DNA from: Methylopumilus universalis
Lineage (GTDB): Bacteria > Pseudomonadota > Gammaproteobacteria > Burkholderiales > Methylophilaceae
Assembly (NCBI RefSeq): GCF_006363895.1
Contig: NZ_CP040953.1
DNA length: 64,000 bases
Reading direction: 5' to 3' (one strand)
The notes beneath the pieces were generated by a model. It saw only the letters and a program-made list of their open reading frames with translations, was not told the DNA's origin and did no database searches. The position numbers and the translations under genes were made by a program. Below are positions 52,349 to 61,672 of the stretch, in pieces. Numbering within the stretch: the first letter of the stretch is position 1; each line of letters starts with the position of its first letter.

Positions 52349-53711
52349 AAATAAAGTTGCCTATGTTTGTACTGAATGTGGCGGCCAATCAACTAAATGG
52401 CAAGGTCAATGCCCGCATTGTATGACATGGAATACAATGGCTGAAAGTATTATTGAAGCCTCTGTTCCCAGTCGATATGCTTCTTTGACACAAACTTCAG
52501 AATTAAAAAAACTTAATGAAGTGAAAATGTCAGCCGTTTATAAAAGAACGACTTGTATCAGTGAATTTGATCGAGTCCTCGGAGGTGGTTTTGTTCCGGG
52601 TGGCGTCGTTTTAATTGGCGGTGATCCAGGTATAGGTAAATCAACACTTCTTATTCAAGCGCTTTCTCACATGACGAATGATAAGACTCAAGCGCCATGT
52701 AAAGTCATTTACGTAAGTGGCGAAGAATCTCCCCAGCAAATTGCGATGCGAGCAAAACGATTAGAGCTCGAAGTTTCAGATATTTTTATATTGTCTGAAA
52801 TCAACTTAGAAAAAATTATTCAGTCAATTGAAAAAAATAAACCAGATGTAGTTGTTATTGACTCCATTCAGACAATATATTCAGAAGAGTTACAGTCTGC
52901 TCCAGGTTCAGTCACACAAGTAAGAGAGTGCTCTGCACAATTAACGCGTATCGCAAAACAATTAGAAGTAAGCATGATATTAGTAGGGCATGTTACAAAG
53001 GAAGGTTCTTTAGCAGGACCTCGCGTGTTGGAGCATATTGTAGATACTGTGCTTTATTTTGAGGGTGATCAAAATTCAAGTTTTAGAATGATTCGAGCAT
53101 TTAAGAATCGTTTTGGTGCTGTGAATGAGCTTGGGGTATTTGCTATGACAGAAAAAGGTTTACGTGAAGTGACAAACCCTTCTGCATTGTTTTTATCACA
53201 TCACCACGAAGAAGTTTCTGGATCATGTATCACAGTGACACAAGAGGGTACAAGACCACTTCTGATAGAAATTCAAGCTCTTGTAGATAACGCCCACGGA
53301 GCTTCACCTAAACGCTTAGGCGTAGGTTTAGAGCAGAATCGACTCTCCATGCTTCTTGCAGTATTAAATCGACATGGTGGTATTGCATGTTTTGATCAGG
53401 ATGTTTTTGTGAATGCAGTGGGCGGCGTCAAAATTACTGAGCCAGGTGTGGACCTTGCTATTTTATGTGCCATCGTTTCTTCATTTAAAGATCAGCCCAT
53501 TAATCAAAAGACAATTATTTTTGGTGAGGTAGGCTTAGCAGGAGAAGTAAGGCCTATTCAAAGAGGCCAAGAGCGCATCAAGGAAGCCGCAAAATTAGGA
53601 TTCACACGAGCTATCATTCCCAAAGCAAATATTGCAAAACAAAAAATTGCAGGTATTGAGGTATTAGGTATCGAATACCTTTCTCAAGCACTTCAGTTGC
53701 TCAAAGCGTAA
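52341..53711 (+). CDS. radA: DNA repair protein RadA
   Basis: A RecA-like branch-migration protein. The zinc finger uses Cys10, Cys13, Cys24 and Cys27, Walker A is GGDPGIGKST, the RadA-specific KNRFG motif is in AFKNRFGAVNELG, and a C-terminal Lon-like domain follows. It is 456 residues long. Its end overlaps the end of the opposing hpnD gene by 19 bases. Confidence 0.96.
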   Translation: MAKNKVAYVCTECGGQSTKWQGQCPHCMTWNTMAESIIEASVPSRYASLTQTSELKKLNEVKMSAVYKRTTCISEFDRVLGGGFVPGGVVLIGGDPGIGKSTLLIQALSHMTNDKTQAPCKVIYVSGEESPQQIAMRAKRLELEVSDIFILSEINLEKIIQSIEKNKPDVVVIDSIQTIYSEELQSAPGSVTQVRECSAQLTRIAKQLEVSMILVGHVTKEGSLAGPRVLEHIVDTVLYFEGDQNSSFRMIRAFKNRFGAVNELGVFAMTEKGLREVTNPSALFLSHHHEEVSGSCITVTQEGTRPLLIEIQALVDNAHGASPKRLGVGLEQNRLSMLLAVLNRHGGIACFDQDVFVNAVGGVKITEPGVDLAILCAIVSSFKDQPINQKTIIFGEVGLAGEVRPIQRGQERIKEAAKLGFTRAIIPKANIAKQKIAGIEVLGIEYLSQALQLLKA

Positions 53712-54550
53712 AATTTATTTTTAAAGAAACATGCAAGTATGACGAGCACTTTTCTAAAAGGGGGCAGTAAGACTTTATGATTGAGTGTTTGTTCTGGCTT
53801 GTCTCTCTTAATTTCAAGGAGTAATGTTTCATAAATTTTACCCATGATCAATCCAGGAATCTGTGGATTAATATCTTCTTTCGGTAGTTTTTGGTAAGCG
53901 TTTTTATAAAACACTTCTGCGCGTGCAATTTGATGGAACATTAAGTTTGATAGATGATTGCTTTCCTTAAATTTTAGAATTTCATCCTCAGACACACTAA
54001 ATTCTTTAAGTTCGTCGAGCGGAATGTAGATTCTATTTTTTCTTGCATCCTCTCCAACATCTCGAATAATATTTGTAAGCTGAAGCGCGATGCCAAGATC
54101 ATGTGCATATTTTAAAGTCGCTTGATTTTTAAAGCCTAATATTTTCACGCTGAGTATACCGACCACACCTGCAACTCGATAACAGTATAGTTGAAGCTGT
54201 TTAAAGTTTTCGTAGCGGTTAAATTTTAGATCCATTTCCATACCATCTAACATTTCTATGAAATAGGCTTCATTAAGCTCATAGATGCGGATAAATTTTA
54301 AAAGTGATTTCGTCACAGGGTGCTGAGGTGTTTCATGAAATAAACGATTGATTTCAGCTTTCCACCAATTTATCTTTGCTGTAGCAACCTCAAGTTCTAA
54401 AGTCTCATCGACAATGTCATCAATTTCTCTGCAAAAAGCATACAGTGATATCAGTGCATCTCGCCTATCCTGGCTTATAAAGTAAAAAGCCCAAGTAAAA
54501 TTTGATTTACTTGTTTTGACTTTTTCGTAGCAATATTGAATAGGGGTCAT
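53693..54550 (-). CDS. hpnD: presqualene diphosphate synthase HpnD
   Basis: Head-to-head condensation of two farnesyl diphosphates, first step of the HpnCDE squalene route. Both Asp-rich motifs are intact: DDIVD at residues 44-48 and DVGED at 164-168 followed by NRIYIP. It is 285 residues long. It overlaps hpnC by ATGA. hpnE and a squalene-hopene cyclase are not in this window. Confidence 0.87.
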   Translation of the reverse strand: MTPIQYCYEKVKTSKSNFTWAFYFISQDRRDALISLYAFCREIDDIVDETLELEVATAKINWWKAEINRLFHETPQHPVTKSLLKFIRIYELNEAYFIEMLDGMEMDLKFNRYENFKQLQLYCYRVAGVVGILSVKILGFKNQATLKYAHDLGIALQLTNIIRDVGEDARKNRIYIPLDELKEFSVSEDEILKFKESNHLSNLMFHQIARAEVFYKNAYQKLPKEDINPQIPGLIMGKIYETLLLEIKRDKPEQTLNHKVLLPPFRKVLVILACFFKNKFYALSN

Positions 54551-55404
54551 ATTGAGCGCAGTGCAACTTTAAAAAAAATGAAAATCCAATCCGATGTATT
54601 AATTTTAGGTGGGGTAATAAATAAATTACAGCTATTTCTTCCCAGTCTTTTTAAAAGCAACAGTGCTGCACATTCGACCATTTGTATTTCAAAACCTAGT
54701 CTACCCTTTATTTTTTTTCCAAGACCCAGTCCTTTCTTAAGGATTTCATAATTACGCTCGACCCAATATTTTTTATACTTTACCCACTGACTCGTAAAAT
54801 TTCTTTTTTGGATGTCCTGAACCTTTAAATTAAATTTTTTCATTTCGTCTTTAGGTATATAAATTCGGCCTTTCTCAAAATCTTCCACAACACCTTGAGC
54901 GAAATTAATAAGGGCTAATGCTGTGCAAATCGCATCGGATTGGCGAACATTTTCTTTGTTATCTAGCTCTACAAGACTTAAAATAAGTTCGCCTGCAGGA
55001 TTTGCAGCGTCATCACAATATCGCAATAAGTTATTAAATCGAGCGTATTGTTTATGATTTATATCTTCATTAAATGCATTAATAAATCTATTTAAGTTAT
55101 TGATTTTAAATTTATATTTTAAGTGCAATTTATGTAATAAATTAAAATAACTATCATTAATTTTTTGATTTAATTCAATTTTTTTGAGATGATTTTTGAG
55201 ATACAGGATCTCCTTAGAACGTTCTTTTTTTGATTTATTTCCTTCATCCGCAATGTCATCACCAAGTCTAGCAAAAGCATATAGAGTAATAATTGCCTCT
55301 CGCATTTCTTTCCCTAGCACTAAAGACCCTACGGTAAAATTTTCGTAATGGTTTTTTGATTGAGCAATTTTGTAACGGCTCATTATCGATTGTGTCGGTT
55401 TCAT
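54547..55404 (-). CDS. hpnC: hydroxysqualene synthase HpnC
   Basis: Converts presqualene diphosphate to hydroxysqualene in the HpnCDE route. Family features are HYENFTVGSLVLGKEMR, the first motif DDIAD (residues 49-53), and DDAANPAGEL. The second motif reads QGVVED (residues 170-175): the first Asp is Gly171, codon GGT at 54892-54894. The adjacent HpnD keeps both aspartates. The protein is otherwise full length (285). Confidence 0.83.
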   Translation of the reverse strand: MKPTQSIMSRYKIAQSKNHYENFTVGSLVLGKEMREAIITLYAFARLGDDIADEGNKSKKERSKEILYLKNHLKKIELNQKINDSYFNLLHKLHLKYKFKINNLNRFINAFNEDINHKQYARFNNLLRYCDDAANPAGELILSLVELDNKENVRQSDAICTALALINFAQGVVEDFEKGRIYIPKDEMKKFNLKVQDIQKRNFTSQWVKYKKYWVERNYEILKKGLGLGKKIKGRLGFEIQMVECAALLLLKRLGRNSCNLFITPPKINTSDWIFIFFKVALRSI

Positions 55405-55455
55405 ATGCGCTAGTATGTTATAGAATAGAAATCTTTAATAGATAAGGTGAGTTTC

Positions 55456-56211
55456 ATGTTCGGTATTATTGGTGGTACTGGGTTGGCATCAATCCAGGAA
55501 CTAAAAGTTTTAAAGCGAGAACTTATTAGGACCCCTTACGGAGAACCATCTCAACCCCTTATTTTTGGAACTTTGTCAGGCAAAAGTGTTGTTTTCTTAG
55601 CTCGTCACGGCTCAGGTCATACAATTCCACCCCATGAAATTAATTATCGCGCCAATATATGGGCATTACAATCAGTAGGTGTTACAAAAATAATTTCTGT
55701 AGCAACAGTTGGCGTGATTGACGACAAAATAAAGCCTGGCACTATTTGCATTCCTGATCAGATCATTGATTACACTTATGGTCGAAAAAATACTTATTTT
55801 GATGGTACTGAAATGCCGGTGAAGCATATTGATTTTACTTACCCTTATGACGAACCTTTAAGAAAAACTATTATTAATATCGCACAATCTTTTTTAAATA
55901 CATTAATAGCTGAGGGTGTATATGCTGCAGTTCAGGGGCCAAGATTAGAAACAGCCGCCGAGATTAATCGTCTTGAAAAGGATGGAGTTACTGTCGTTGG
56001 CATGACTGGAATGCCAGAAGCTGTCCTAGCAAAAGAACTCAATATAGCTTATGCAGCAATATGTCCTATGGTAAATCACGCTGCAGGAAGAGGGCAGAGT
56101 AAAGATGCTATTTCATTTTCTAGCATCAATGAACTTTGTGATAATGATGTATGTCGCTTAATGATGACGGATGTGGTTAAGTTGATTCAAGAAGTCATCT
56201 TAAAAAATTAA
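55456..56211 (+). CDS. S-methyl-5'-thioinosine (or thioadenosine) phosphorylase
   Basis: A purine nucleoside phosphorylase family enzyme salvaging methylthio-nucleosides from polyamine synthesis. The phosphate and ribose site motifs IGGTGLAS, ARHGSGHTIPPHEINYRAN and GMTGMPEAVLAKEL are present. The base-binding loop reads VNHAAG, with Asn where the thioadenosine enzyme has Asp, which suggests a 6-oxopurine (thioinosine) substrate. The ATG at 55456 with AAGGTGA upstream is preferred over a GTG three codons earlier; 251 residues. Confidence 0.82.
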   Translation: MFGIIGGTGLASIQELKVLKRELIRTPYGEPSQPLIFGTLSGKSVVFLARHGSGHTIPPHEINYRANIWALQSVGVTKIISVATVGVIDDKIKPGTICIPDQIIDYTYGRKNTYFDGTEMPVKHIDFTYPYDEPLRKTIINIAQSFLNTLIAEGVYAAVQGPRLETAAEINRLEKDGVTVVGMTGMPEAVLAKELNIAYAAICPMVNHAAGRGQSKDAISFSSINELCDNDVCRLMMTDVVKLIQEVILKN

Positions 56212-56745
56212 ATGACTATTAAGCAAGTATTAAAAATGGGAGACCCGTTGCTCTTGAATATTGCAGAGCCGGTTCGTGATTTTAAGAGTCAAGCCTTAAA
56301 AGTTCTCATTGAAGATATGCAAGATACGATGCATGCTCTAAATGGCGCAGGTCTTGCAGCACCGCAAATAGGCGTTAGCTTAAGAGTTGTTATCTTTGGT
56401 GTAGAAAAAACACCAAGGTACCCAGATGCAGAAGAAGTACCCTACACCATTTTAATTAATCCAAAACTTACTTTCCTTGACGATGAAATGGAAGAAGGTT
56501 GGGAAGGGTGTCTTTCTGTTCCTGGTATGAGAGGATTAGTCCCAAGATTTAAAAAGCTTCGCTACCAAGGCTTTGATTTGAATCACAATCCAATTGATCG
56601 AACAGTGAGCGACTTTCATGCACGAGTTGTTCAGCATGAGTGCGATCATCTAGATGGTGTTCTCTATCCTATGAGAATAGAAGATTTAAGTAATTTTGGA
56701 TTCTCTGAGGTTTTATTTCCAGATTCAGACCTTCAAGATGATTAA
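56212..56745 (+). CDS. def: peptide deformylase
   Basis: Removes the N-formyl group from nascent proteins. The three signature motifs are GAGLAAPQIG, EGCLSVPG with the metal Cys, and HECDH with the metal histidines and catalytic Glu. It is 177 residues long. The ATG follows the previous stop without a gap. A second copy may sit elsewhere with fmt, as in many Betaproteobacteria (inference). Confidence 0.94.
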   Translation: MTIKQVLKMGDPLLLNIAEPVRDFKSQALKVLIEDMQDTMHALNGAGLAAPQIGVSLRVVIFGVEKTPRYPDAEEVPYTILINPKLTFLDDEMEEGWEGCLSVPGMRGLVPRFKKLRYQGFDLNHNPIDRTVSDFHARVVQHECDHLDGVLYPMRIEDLSNFGFSEVLFPDSDLQDD

Positions 56746-56769
56746 AGGTTATGATAGAATTCTCGCTCC

Positions 56770-56860
56770 GGAAGAGTGGCTGAGCGGTTTAAGGCAGCGG
56801 TCTTGAAAACCGTCGAGGGTTCATAGCCCTCCGTGAGTTCGAATCTCACCTCTTCCGCCA
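56770..56860 (+). tRNA. tRNA-Ser (TGA)
   Basis: A 91-base tRNA with acceptor ggaagag/ctcttcc, the long variable arm of class II (gagggttcatagccctc), anticodon TGA at 56804-56806, T loop gttcgaatc and an encoded CCA. A TATGAT/TAGAAT region at 56750-56760 is a possible -10. Confidence 0.97.
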
Positions 56861-56872
56861 TTTTGCTTTAAT

Positions 56873-59065
56873 CTAATTCGCATTAAATCTATTCCCAATA
56901 GCTTTGCCATAAACTTCCAGAGATGATTTATACATAACATCTAAAGTAAAGGGCCTATGTATATTTTTCATTTGTTTTGTATTGGGAGTTTTCATAATTT
57001 TTAGCATTGCTTTTGATAAGAGCTCTGGACTTTGAGGTTTCACTAAGACAGCTTTTTTGTATTTACTTAAAGTTTCTGGAATGCCTCCGACTGGGCAGCT
57101 AATTATTGAAAGACCCACTGACATCGCTTGCAATAATGCTTGAGGAACACCTTCATTCGCATAACTTGGCAATACAAAACAATCCATTGCTTGCAAGTAG
57201 GGCACGATATTTCTAATATCACCAACTAATTTTATATTTTCAGGGTAAGAAGAAGCTTTAGCCAATTTTTTACAATTTTCCATTTGTGGGCCATCGCCTA
57301 TGATGATTAAAGTACACATTGGATTTTTTAAAAGATTAAATGCCTGAATTAAATCACTGTGTCCTTTCCATGATCTCAATGTGGCCGCAATGCCAAAAAT
57401 GAAATGTTTTTGCGGAAGATTTAGTAATTTTCTTTGTTGTATTTTATTACCAGGTACAAAAATATCAGTATCGATTCCAGTGGGGACAGATTTAGTGGGT
57501 GTGCGAACAAATTTATCTATAGTTAAATCATCTTTTATAGATTCGCTCGTTGTCATGATTGATTCACAGCCTTTGTTATAAAGCCATTTGGAAGGCATAT
57601 TTCTATGAACATGAGTGCTTATATGCCTCGTTCTTACAATCGCTGGTTTTATATTTAAGGTTAATCGAGCTAGCGCGGAAAGCCAATGATCGGTGCTTGA
57701 ATGACAAGAAATAACATCCGGCCTCACTTCTTTAATAAGTTTTCTTAAAGAGAGTAAATCAGCAAAGCGCTTTTTTTGAAGATCAATACCCTCACACCTT
57801 ACTCCGTAAAGATGAGCTCTTTTGGCAATTAAACTTTTTTTATCTGCTGCGACAATGACTTCATGTCCATATTTAGAATATATCTTTGCTTCCGTAAGCA
57901 CTCGAATTTCTTGACCACCCCAGCCTAATGAAGACTCCGTGTGTAAAACTTTAATTTTCTTTTTATTTGCTAATTCATTGTATAAATGAAGCCATTCTTT
58001 ATTTTTAATTTTTATGTCAAAGACTTTAACTGCTTTTAAAGCATTTTTTGAAAATAATTTTCTTTTTCCCCATGCTTTAATTAAAGCATCAGCAATACTA
58101 TGTTTATCTTTCTTGCAAATGACACCCGCAAGATTCTTTTCAATATGAGGGGCTAAGCCAACATCTTTTGTTAAAACGATAGGTAGTCCACAACACAGCG
58201 CTTCAAGAGCTGCATTAGGAAGGCTGTCATAAAGAGAGGGTAGGCAAAATATATCTGATGCATCTAAATATTTTTGAATATCATCTTGGGGTCCAGTGAT
58301 AAGAACGTTATGTCCGCGAGCAAGATTTCTTAATTGTTGAATTTTCTTATCTTGACCTACGATAATGGCCTGAAATTTTGGGAGTAATTTAATGGCTTCA
58401 ACAATTTCAAAAGCACCTTTTCTTTCAAAACCTGAACCTACAAAAAGCACTACAGGTAATTTTGGATTAAGTGCTAATTGTTTTTTAGTGGCTTCTTTTT
58501 TTGTAGCCGATACAGGATGAAATGATTTTATATCAATACCATTTTCAATCACTTTAATTCGAGATTCTGGTACTTTGTAGTATTTATATAATTCATATTT
58601 AACAAGATCGCTATTTGCGACATAAAAAAGACTTTTGTCTTCAGACATCTCTTTTTCGATACGAATTATTTTTTGATGATAGGGGTCAATACTAAGCCAA
58701 GCCTTTTTATACCAGGGACTAATTTTTTTCATTCTATCGATCCAGGCTGCATGAATGCCATCTCCCAATCTGTAAATGTCGACTCCGGTCAATCTTTCGT
58801 GAGATTGAATAAGATCAAAATTATTTAGACTAATAATTTTCATAACGGATTTTTGGAAGCTCAGTAATTTTGAGAATCTAAATAAGCCATGTGACTTTGC
58901 TTCTATCCAATGAATGTTTTTTGAATTATTGGCGTTTTTCTTCCAAAGCTCAGAAATAATAAAAAAGTTAATGCCAAGCTGACTTAATCCAGACGATGCT
59001 CGCAGAATGAAATTTTCTGCACCCCCAAAGGCTGTAAACTTTCGTCTAATAATTGCTATTTTCAT
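56873..59065 (-). CDS. two-domain (GT4-GT4) glycosyltransferase
   Basis: A 730-residue fusion of two family 4-like GT-B glycosyltransferases. Domain one (about residues 1-365) starts MKIAIIRRKFTAFGGAENF, resembles WaaG-type lipopolysaccharide transferases, and has VLFVGSGFERKG and DSLPNAALEALCCG. Domain two (about residues 370-730) starts KIKVLHTESSLGWGGQE and has the motif ANEGVPQALLQAMSVG. Each half keeps its own E-x7-E type nucleotide-sugar site. Substrates are unknown; a lipopolysaccharide role is likely. It converges with tRNA-Ser. Confidence 0.85.
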   Translation of the reverse strand: MKIAIIRRKFTAFGGAENFILRASSGLSQLGINFFIISELWKKNANNSKNIHWIEAKSHGLFRFSKLLSFQKSVMKIISLNNFDLIQSHERLTGVDIYRLGDGIHAAWIDRMKKISPWYKKAWLSIDPYHQKIIRIEKEMSEDKSLFYVANSDLVKYELYKYYKVPESRIKVIENGIDIKSFHPVSATKKEATKKQLALNPKLPVVLFVGSGFERKGAFEIVEAIKLLPKFQAIIVGQDKKIQQLRNLARGHNVLITGPQDDIQKYLDASDIFCLPSLYDSLPNAALEALCCGLPIVLTKDVGLAPHIEKNLAGVICKKDKHSIADALIKAWGKRKLFSKNALKAVKVFDIKIKNKEWLHLYNELANKKKIKVLHTESSLGWGGQEIRVLTEAKIYSKYGHEVIVAADKKSLIAKRAHLYGVRCEGIDLQKKRFADLLSLRKLIKEVRPDVISCHSSTDHWLSALARLTLNIKPAIVRTRHISTHVHRNMPSKWLYNKGCESIMTTSESIKDDLTIDKFVRTPTKSVPTGIDTDIFVPGNKIQQRKLLNLPQKHFIFGIAATLRSWKGHSDLIQAFNLLKNPMCTLIIIGDGPQMENCKKLAKASSYPENIKLVGDIRNIVPYLQAMDCFVLPSYANEGVPQALLQAMSVGLSIISCPVGGIPETLSKYKKAVLVKPQSPELLSKAMLKIMKTPNTKQMKNIHRPFTLDVMYKSSLEVYGKAIGNRFNAN

Positions 59066-59110
59066 ATGACAACATTGTATATATTAATGGGATTATAGGT
59101 GACCAAGATC

Positions 59111-61669
59111 TCACGCTATGACAGCTTTTAATTTTTCAACTAAATTATCTATCTTATTTTGATTCATTTTTAAGTTATTTTTGTATGCGACTAAGAATGT
59201 ATCTTCAGCTCTAGACCCAAGCGTGTTTATTTTTGCTTGATTAATAGATATATTTTCTTTTGAAAGTTGATCGGAAATCAGGCTCAAAAGTCCATTTCTG
59301 TCGTCTGTAATGATATCCAATTGGTAAATAGGCGATTCGTCAACCTGAGCAATAGAAATCTTTGTATCAAAGGCGTGGTGTGTGGCTTGCCGGCTTCTTT
59401 CCGAAAGCTTTGTTGGTTTAGTTTCTTTGCTAGTTTCCAATCGACCTACTAATTCTTTTTCGATAAATTTAAATAAGCCTTCATAGCTCACAGATTTTGG
59501 ATTGGCATCAAGCAAATCAAAAAGATTGAGCGCATAATTATGTTGCGTTGTGAAAATTTTTGCTGCTGCTATGCTGTATCCAATTTCATCAAAGAAATGG
59601 CAGGTCTTATTAAAAATATGCATTGTATTTTTTTGGTAAATAAGAACTTCAATACCTTCGCCATTTGAGCGATGCCTAACTCGAATGATAGGTTTTTTTG
59701 GGGCCGTATGGGTAAACAGAAGTCTCGTTTGCCATGCAATTTCTTCTTCCGTATATTTGTAAAAGTAGTTTTCTCCAAAATTCTCCCAAAGATCCTTGTA
59801 ATGATCATCTCTGATATTGTATGTATTCAGTATTAATGCTGCTTTCTCTTTTCTTTTTGCAATTGAATCTTCGTGAGATAAATTGCCTTGTTCTAAATAG
59901 TTGAGCGTATATTTAAAGAGATTTTTTAGGAGGGTGGCTTTCCACTGATTCCAAACGTGTGGACTGGTAGCTCGAATATCTGCAACCGTTAAAAGATAAA
60001 GTGAAGTCAAATTTTCTTTATTGACAACTTTTCTTGCAAATTCTTCAATAACCCTAGGATCTGATAAATCTAACTTTTGCGCTGTATGTGACATTACCAG
60101 ATGCGATTTAACTAACCATTTAATGAGCACTTCATCATGAGATGGTAAATGATTTAGTTTTGAAAACTCATGAACATCTTTAGCTCCAAGTTCAGAATGA
60201 TCTCCACCTCTACCTTTTGCAATGTCATGAAATAGTGCTGCAAGATAAAGAATATGTTTATGGGTATAGTTTTTAAACAAATCATGGCAGTCAGGAAATT
60301 CATGTTTCAACTCATCTTTTGCAAATCTTCTTAAATTTTGAATGACATTGAGAATATGTTCATCAACTGTATAAATATGAAATAAATCGTGCTGCATTTG
60401 ACTTACAATTTTCCCAAAGGCAGGAATGTATGATCCAATGAGATTGCATTTATTCATGATTCTTAACGATCGATTGACCTTCTCATTTGACTTAAGTATC
60501 GATAAGAACTTTGCTTGCTGGTTCTTATCTTTTCTAAATGTATGATTTATTCTGTTTGCAGCACTTCCAAGTAGCAAGAGCAAGTTGGGACCTAGAGAAT
60601 TGAGCTGTTTATATTTTTGAAAGGTCATGAATACATCAAAAATATATGGCTTTATATTTTTATTTTGAAATTTAGAATTTATTTCAAGATAATTATTTTT
60701 GATTATCAAGAAATGACTATCAGTAATTTTGGTTATCTTGTCTGATTTGATTGGATTAAGTTTTTTTAAAAGCACTTCGTTAATGAAAGTTGTAAAATTA
60801 ATTGCCTCATAAACATCCTTCATAAATAACTCACTTCTTTTCTTATGAGTAGTTTTTTTATACTTCAATAACAATGCCAATTCATTCTGGTAATCAAAAA
60901 GCAATCTATCTTCACTTTGTTTTGCTGTGACATGAAGAAGGATTCTCAAGTTTTTAAAAAAGATGTCAGTTTTAATAAGTTTCTGATAATTTTTCTTATC
61001 AAGATATTTTTTTTGATTTAACTTTGTTGGTGTAAATCTTTTAATACAACTTTTGCCTACCCATTGAATCATTTGCAGGTCCCTTAGGCCGCCAGGACTT
61101 TCTTTTATATTTGGTTCTAATTGATAGGCAGATTGGTTATATTTTTGATGACGACGGTCTTGTTCTTTTATTTTGCCTTGATAAAACTTTGCAGGAATAA
61201 GTGTTTCATTAATAATTTTTTTTAAATTTTTATAAAGTACCTTATCGCCATTAAGATATCTGCTCTCCAAAAGGTTTGTTTGTACGGTAATGTCCCTTTT
61301 GATTTCAATTTTCGTTTGATTAATATTTCTAACGCTGTGGCCGACTCGTAAGCCAAGATCCCATACCAAACTAATAAACTGTTCAATTTTTTGACTTAAA
61401 GATTTGTTAAGGCTCTTCGGAATTAATATTAGTAAATCAATATCAGAGTAAGGGAAAAGTTCCTGGCGGCCATAACCTCCGCAAGCTATAAGAGTTGCGC
61501 TATTTCTTAATTCTAGATCATGCCAAAGCCTGCTTAACGTTTTATCAATAAGCCGTGAGTGATTTTGAAGATAAGAAATACCATCTCTTTTTTTCAAAAA
61601 TACTTTAATGAGATTTAACTCATTTAAAGCTAATTCTTTTTTAAGGCTTAGTATTTCTTTTTGAATCAA
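59111..61669 (-). CDS. glnD: bifunctional uridylyltransferase/uridylyl-removing enzyme GlnD
   Basis: Nitrogen sensor that uridylylates and de-uridylylates PII proteins. Order: nucleotidyltransferase domain with GGYGRQELFPYSDIDLLIL, HD phosphohydrolase domain with FHDIAKGRGGDHS, and two C-terminal ACT domains that bind glutamine. It is 852 residues long. The start codon is TTG, and the gene begins 3 bases after map. Confidence 0.95.
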   Translation of the reverse strand: MIQKEILSLKKELALNELNLIKVFLKKRDGISYLQNHSRLIDKTLSRLWHDLELRNSATLIACGGYGRQELFPYSDIDLLILIPKSLNKSLSQKIEQFISLVWDLGLRVGHSVRNINQTKIEIKRDITVQTNLLESRYLNGDKVLYKNLKKIINETLIPAKFYQGKIKEQDRRHQKYNQSAYQLEPNIKESPGGLRDLQMIQWVGKSCIKRFTPTKLNQKKYLDKKNYQKLIKTDIFFKNLRILLHVTAKQSEDRLLFDYQNELALLLKYKKTTHKKRSELFMKDVYEAINFTTFINEVLLKKLNPIKSDKITKITDSHFLIIKNNYLEINSKFQNKNIKPYIFDVFMTFQKYKQLNSLGPNLLLLLGSAANRINHTFRKDKNQQAKFLSILKSNEKVNRSLRIMNKCNLIGSYIPAFGKIVSQMQHDLFHIYTVDEHILNVIQNLRRFAKDELKHEFPDCHDLFKNYTHKHILYLAALFHDIAKGRGGDHSELGAKDVHEFSKLNHLPSHDEVLIKWLVKSHLVMSHTAQKLDLSDPRVIEEFARKVVNKENLTSLYLLTVADIRATSPHVWNQWKATLLKNLFKYTLNYLEQGNLSHEDSIAKRKEKAALILNTYNIRDDHYKDLWENFGENYFYKYTEEEIAWQTRLLFTHTAPKKPIIRVRHRSNGEGIEVLIYQKNTMHIFNKTCHFFDEIGYSIAAAKIFTTQHNYALNLFDLLDANPKSVSYEGLFKFIEKELVGRLETSKETKPTKLSERSRQATHHAFDTKISIAQVDESPIYQLDIITDDRNGLLSLISDQLSKENISINQAKINTLGSRAEDTFLVAYKNNLKMNQNKIDNLVEKLKAVIA

Positions 61670-61672
61670 GAT

